Assembly: GCA_002633005.1 (NCBI GenBank)
Contig: NMRA01000042.1
Location: forward strand, 435,359-484,769
Direction: 5' to 3'
DNA: 49,411 bases
DNA from: Phoronis australis
Lineage: Eukaryota > Phoronida > Phoronidae
Shown here: positions 45,029 through 49,411 of the stretch, piece by piece
Position numbering within the stretch: the stretch's first letter is position 1
Layout of the letters: each line of letters starts with the position of its first letter
The notes under the pieces: model-generated
The model's database searches: none
Seen by the model: the letters and a program-made list of their open reading frames with translations, nothing else
What the model was told of the DNA's origin: nothing
Translations under genes and position numbers: made by a program

Positions 45029-45974
45029 CTGAAAGCAAGACTCTTGACATTCAGGGACAGCATTATTCATTCACAGATACCAAAGCTGAAATGTTGTCAT
45101 CAGGTGTAAGAAAGTATCAACATGGCTCAATTTGGCGAAATGCAAGTCGCCAGCATAGCCCCAGCTTGTGTTTGGTGACTTGGTAAAAATACCAAGTCGC
45201 CATGAAGTTGCCACACTCACATCAAAACAAGCACTCAAAATACCACAGGAAGTAAACAGACGCCAAGATGGGAGTTGGAATCATTTGGCAAAACTTGGGA
45301 TGGCTCGGTGATGAGTCATGCAGTCAGGTAATGTGTGCTGACAGCTTGCAAGTGTCAGTCCCATGCCAATGCAAAATATTGTGCCCGAGGAGTAAATTGA
45401 TAGCTACCAGGCAGGCTAGACATTCCTAATTATCCATTCAATAAAAAAAGATGCCGAATGAGCCGTCTTGGGTCCCCCGACAAACATTTGCGGATTTTCA
45501 GCAGTTCTTCAATTCCGATATTTCCTTCATATTTTCGTAGACAGTTATGTGTCGTTTGTAAGGTATAGGAGTTAAGCAAGCCCCCACACGTGGTTTCCGT
45601 GTTTTAGCGGCCAATTGGAGGGCATAAATGTTGACATTGTCTTTGAATCGCAACAAAAACATGGAAATAATCAGAAGTCAGAATGACAACCCAAGTAATT
45701 CTTTCAGTGAAATGCATGTCAATCATACACTACTGAAATTTATTCAGTTTTTGAGAGACCCACCTACGACATTATTTGTGGTTACTGGAAATGGATAAAC
45801 TGTGCACACAAGTTTCGAGAGATTTGGGATTCGCTCAATACAATATCACATACCAAATGAATAAATAGGACTCAATTAATTCTACAAATGTACGAACAAC
45901 CATCTGTAAACAACTTCTTCATTTTGATGGAAAATGTATCAGAAATGACAACTAACGTGTAAAGCACTATCACT

Positions 45975-46268
45975 AATGTCACAAACAGAAGCATATTTAC
46001 ACTATACTGTAATGTCACTGTACTGTAATGTCACTGTACTGTAATGTCATAAACAGAAGCATATTTACACTATACTGTAATGTCACTGTACTGTAATGTC
46101 ACAAACAGAAGCATATTTACACTGTACTGTAATGTCACAAACAGAAGCATATTTACACTATACTGTAATGTCACTGTACTGTAATGTCACAAACAGAAGC
46201 ATATTTACACTATACTGTAATGTCACTGTACTGTAATGTCATAAACAGAAGCATATTTACACTGTACA
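45975..46268. repeat. Two-tier tandem repeat (36-bp core plus 16-bp insertable module)
   Basis: Six copies of ACAGAAGCATATTTACAC are spaced 68, 52, 36, 52 and 52 bp apart. The differences are whole multiples of a 16-bp module (TGTCACTGTACTGTAA) present two, one, zero, one and one extra times. It lies in an ACBD3 intron. Confidence 0.92.
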
Positions 46269-47035
46269 ATTAAGTGCAAAAGAGACATCTTGAAACCAAT
46301 GATATGACCCTTGCTGAATACTAAAACATTTATGCGAGAGTGCGAGACCACTGAAAAATTTGTCTTGCTAAATAGCGCGTCTGATTTTTTAACTCCAGGC
46401 AATGTATCAGGCTTTTAGGTGCCTGTAATCAACATCCTTTCAAACTCAAAGGACAATTTTCGATGTAATTGGGATACCCCTTCAATTCTTGAAACTGTAA
46501 ACAACTTGCAGAAACTGAGGCCAAGCTAAGCTGGGCTGTGCAACATGTGCAACATGTGCAACATGGAGCAGATTGAAAATTGTGATGAGATGCGGTAATA
46601 GTAATTATTAGAGACCAAATGTTTTATAGCTTCGAGAAACTTTGTTGCAACTGTGCAACACCAGAACGTGAACTGCAAGCAGCACACGAGCTTTGCATGG
46701 AATATAACATGGTAATACTCAATGGACATCAAATACCAGCCGACTCTACTAGTTCACAGTACATGTAAACAAACATACAAATATGTTGGTCAACAAGGCA
46801 GAAGACATTTTCTTTCTCCATTTTTGTAAAGGTTACTAGACTATTGCACAGGATGAAGGTGCTGAAAATGTCAAAGACTGGCTATGAGATGCATGGCTAA
46901 CACTTAATGAATATTTGAGATAAACGTATTAACTTTTTGCAAAGTAAGTGTGTCAGAATATAGTCTGACAGTATTTTTAGTTGTATTGTTTTGTTTTGTT
47001 ATTCTGTTTGATTGGCATGACCCCTGAGTTAAGTA

Positions 47036-47153
47036 CAGTGATGATGTAATTTGTTTACTACAAAATAGTGTGGAACTTTCTAGAAGACTGAGGTCAGAAC
47101 AGTGATGATGTAATTTGTTTACTACAGTATAGTGTGGAACTTTCTAGAAGACT
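47036..47153. repeat. 64-bp direct duplication inside the solo LTR
   Basis: CAGTGATGATGTAATTTG followed by TTACTACA and TAGTGTGGAACTTTCTAGAA occurs at 47036 and at 47100. Each copy carries one three-unit heat-shock element. Confidence 0.9.
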
Positions 47154-47273
47154 CTAGCATGACAGTGATTAATGCAGTCCGGAATATTCTAGAGAGTAGT
47201 ACATGTTTGTAGAATGGTTGGGTAGATTCTGGAAAGTTCTAGAATGTGCTTGAATTAATGAAAAGTTCCAGAA
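47073..47273 (+). promoter_or_regulatory. Heat-shock-element cluster upstream of the LTR TATA box
   Basis: Heat-shock factor binds alternating nGAAn and nTTCn units. 47073-47085 and 47137-47149 each read GAAnnTTCnnGAA. 47182-47194 reads GAAnnTTCnnGAG. 47227-47244 reads TTCnnGAAnnTTCnnGAA, a perfect four-unit site. 47266-47273 adds TTCnnGAA. All lie 14 to 214 bases before the TATA box. Confidence 0.75.
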
Positions 47274-47286
47274 CAATGCATTAGAC

Positions 47287-47293
47287 TATAAAT
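47287..47293 (+). promoter_or_regulatory. TATA box of the solo LTR
   Basis: TATAAAT preceded by the heat-shock elements. Transcription would start about 30 bases downstream, near 47320. Confidence 0.6.
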
Positions 47294-47610
47294 AATTACA
47301 CAAGCACGGGTTTTTGTAAGTCGGGAGATCAAGTCAGTTCAAGAGAAGATCAAGTCAGTTAATCGGTGAGTTCAAGTAAGGTAATCAGGAGAACTACAGT
47401 TGAGTTGCAGTGAAGAGAATCAGCAGTTACAGCGATAGTCAATAGAGAGCCAGCTATAAAGACAGCAGGTTATTGAATCGAGTGTAACAGTTGCTGGAAG
47501 TATCTCAGAAGTTCAATACAAGTCAAGGCTTCGCAGCACTGACTGGAGCATAAACAGACATTACGTCGGACGTTTTGTTTGAATAGGCTTGTGAACGTAC
47601 GGTCGGGATC

Positions 47611-47616
47611 AATAAA
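47611..47616 (+). promoter_or_regulatory. LTR polyadenylation signal (AATAAA)
   Basis: AATAAA near the 3' end of the LTR, about 105 bases before the TGACA terminus. Confidence 0.6.
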
Positions 47617-48484
47617 GGATTAACTCGAACCAGTCTTCAGTCAATCTTCGCACCGAAAGCTATTAGTACCGGTCTGTAACAACCTGCGCCCACCCACACA
47701 CGGGGAAAAACGTGACAAAGTGCAATCACTACTGACTGCAGACACAAGTATCTCATGGAAACGCAATATCAAGCAAGACTTGGTGAGATATCACCAGCAT
47801 GGCCAACTTTAGTTTCTTTTATTTAACTCATACATCACTAGTAAATACAACTACTGATAGAAAAAGACTACCTTGTTGTAGGCAAACATGCAAGATTTTA
47901 AAAATATTCCACTGCAGACACGACATCAATCAATAATACAAGATCATCAGCCTAACGAGCAACTGTGATGTAATCCTTTTTTATAAACACTATTGTAATA
48001 CAATAAATGAGCTGTCCACAGAAATAAAACATGAGACTGTTGGCAGAGACTTCGGGTATTAAAGATGAACAGCCCAACTCCATTTAATCAAGCATTTGAA
48101 AAGTGTTGAAGCGTACAAATATTTGCAATCTCATCTCGATTGTTAGAATAATAAACAAAACAAAAAAATGAGAAAAATACTTTGATCATCATATTATCTG
48201 AAAGAGAAATATAATTTTCTACACTACATCAATATTGCCGTTATGTTCACCACAAAAATGAGCGGGGAAATTTTGACTCTGTACAGCATCAACGGTCCAA
48301 TGGAATAAATACAAAATTTTAATTTTTTAAAACTTGGAGCAAATAATGTCAATTTTGAAACTTTTTCAACACATGATGAAATTGCATTGTGGAAAAAATT
48401 AATTTTCACGACACATCATGTTACTATAAAATCCCATTTTGCCTGATATTGTCAGACAATGAATCTTAAAATCACATCAAAATT

Positions 48485-48797
48485 GTCAATATCACTCGTG
48501 ATGATACTGATATTATCAGGTATGGGGATTAGTCAGTATCCAGTAATATCACAAGTGTCAATATCACTCGTGATGATACTGATATTATCAGGTATGGGGA
48601 TTAGTCAGTATCCAGTAATATCAAAATTGTCAATATCACTCGTGATGATACTGATATTATCAGGTATGGGGATTAGTCAGTATCCAGTAATATCAAAATT
48701 GTCAATATCACTCGTGATGATACTGATATTATCAGATATGGGGATTAGTCAGTATCCAGTAATATCACAAGTGTCAATATCACGTGATGGTACTTAC
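48485..48797. repeat. 72-bp tandem repeat adjoining an ACBD3 splice donor
   Basis: Units start GTCAATATCACTCGTGATGA at 48485, 48557, 48629 and 48701, with a partial fifth at 48773. They are nearly identical. A near-palindrome CTGATATTATCAG is in each. Because 72 is divisible by three, a 138-codon plus frame stays open across them; this is a by-product. The last unit ends only a few bases from the minus-strand donor at 48797. Confidence 0.95.
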
Positions 48798-48867
48798 TGT
48801 TCTCATCAGCCGTTGGGTGGTCACTATCATTTTGTTGTCCTTCCACAGCACCATTCTCTGTTGGGCC
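48798..48867 (-). CDS. ACBD3: ACBD3 exon: linker before the GOLD domain
   Basis: Acceptor tggttatcatttag, phase 0; donor AACA|gtaagtacc, phase 1. It encodes GPTENGAVEGQQNDSDH then PTADEN. The sequence is a polar linker, matching the low-complexity acidic linker that precedes GOLD in ACBD3. The phase-1 end fits both exon X and exon Y. The acyl-CoA-binding and glutamine-rich parts of the gene would lie beyond the right edge of the window. The donor is directly next to the 72-bp repeat. Confidence 0.8.
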
Positions 48868-49411
48868 CTAAATGATAACCAGTACAACAGTTAAGATAGT
48901 CTACAACACTGCTATGGCAGTAGTCTGGAAAATTAGCAAGTGATATATTTATATTAACTGAAACACAGCCACTGAATTTCCTGAACACCAGTCAGCAGTT
49001 TGACAAAAACAATGAGGACACAAAAAGTAGTCACACGTGTTGAAGCGCCAGTGAGATTTTGACTTTTACCATCTATTTGATTGTAACCCTGGAACCACTG
49101 TGACAACAAACCACTCAGTACATAAAATCAGGATTGCAGTTGAGTTCAACAAGATCAAGCAACTCTTTACCAAATAAAGACAATCAGAGCACCAGAATTC
49201 ACTCATGCATGACTATGGTAAATCTAACCAATTTCAGACAAAAATAATTCAAGGGCTTCTAGCAATGTTGTGAATTGTCACAATTTTTCAAAATATTTGC
49301 TATTGGTAGTTATGATACAAAACCTTTTAGACATGGAAAAACATCATTCTAGTAATGTATAATATTTATGAAACAAAAGCAATGCGGAGCGTTGAAATAC
49401 ACCCACAACAG
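48868..49411. other. Start of an ACBD3 intron, no exon seen
   Basis: AT-rich. No further minus-strand ACBD3 exon is visible before the window edge. Confidence 0.5.

Larger units (their letters stand above)
46951..47717 (+). mobile_element. Solo LTR with 5-bp target duplication and heat-shock-element array
   Basis: Flanked by AAGTG at 46946-46950 and again at 47718-47722. It begins TGTCA and ends TGACA, a perfect 5-bp inverted terminus of the TG...CA type. It contains several heat-shock-element motifs (47073-47273), a TATAAAT box at 47287 and AATAAA at 47611, in the order expected of U3, R and U5. No internal retroviral-type coding sequence remains, so it is the product of recombination between two LTRs. 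It lies in an ACBD3 intron, antisense to the gene. Confidence 0.85.

Noticed and set aside
44911-45186. 91-codon plus frame
   Set aside because: It is antisense to ACBD3 exon X, which has matching phases and conserved residues.
48459-48875. 138-codon plus frame
   Set aside because: It arises because the tandem unit is 72 bp, a multiple of three. It overlaps the ACBD3 exon on the other strand and has no other support.

Overview
This is a piece of an animal nuclear genome, most likely a non-vertebrate marine invertebrate. The evidence is short exons with GT-AG splice sites, long introns, a metazoan ARL2 exon, a metazoan ACBD3 (GCP60) gene end, many small inverted-repeat elements, solo LTRs and one 535-base N gap. 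The base composition is AT-rich. The species cannot be fixed from the sequence. Most open frames are chance frames or mirror images of acidic exons on the other strand.

Layout. At about 1-3.3 kb the plus strand carries the last exon of ARL2; a 32-bp satellite lies in the intron before it. At about 5.2-6.0 kb there is a miniature element with two long terminal repeats. From 7.1 to 17.2 kb the minus strand carries an unrecognised gene (called gene B here). It has a signal-peptide exon, a string of tiny exons that all begin and end in phase 1, and a large Asp-rich terminal exon with a polyadenylation signal. From 19.1 to 25.9 kb there are minus-strand exons of a second unrecognised gene (gene C), beside a decayed THAP domain that sits between transposon-like inverted ends. 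From 27.8 to 36.8 kb the minus strand carries gene A, built like gene B: signal peptide, phase 1-1 exons, then an Asp-homopolymer tail and a polyadenylation signal. From 42.3 to 48.9 kb the minus strand carries the 3' half of ACBD3, encoding its C-terminal GOLD domain.

Three things stand out. (1) ACBD3 has two alternative versions of the exon that opens the GOLD domain. Both are phase 1 to phase 0, so using both in one mRNA would break the frame; this is the structure of a mutually exclusive exon pair. (2) Genes A and B look like tandem relatives encoding secreted, extremely Asp-rich proteins from frame-neutral cassette exons. One 45-nt exon of gene B has been recently duplicated, and all three exon differences change the protein. 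(3) A complete solo LTR inside an ACBD3 intron has a 5-bp target duplication, a TATA box, an AATAAA signal and an array of heat-shock elements, so it looks like a heat-inducible promoter pointing antisense to ACBD3.

The rest is intron and intergenic DNA filled with MITEs, fold-back repeats, minisatellites and low-complexity tracts. Identities of ARL2 and ACBD3 are firm. Gene models A, B and C are inferred from splice sites and phase only and need transcript support.
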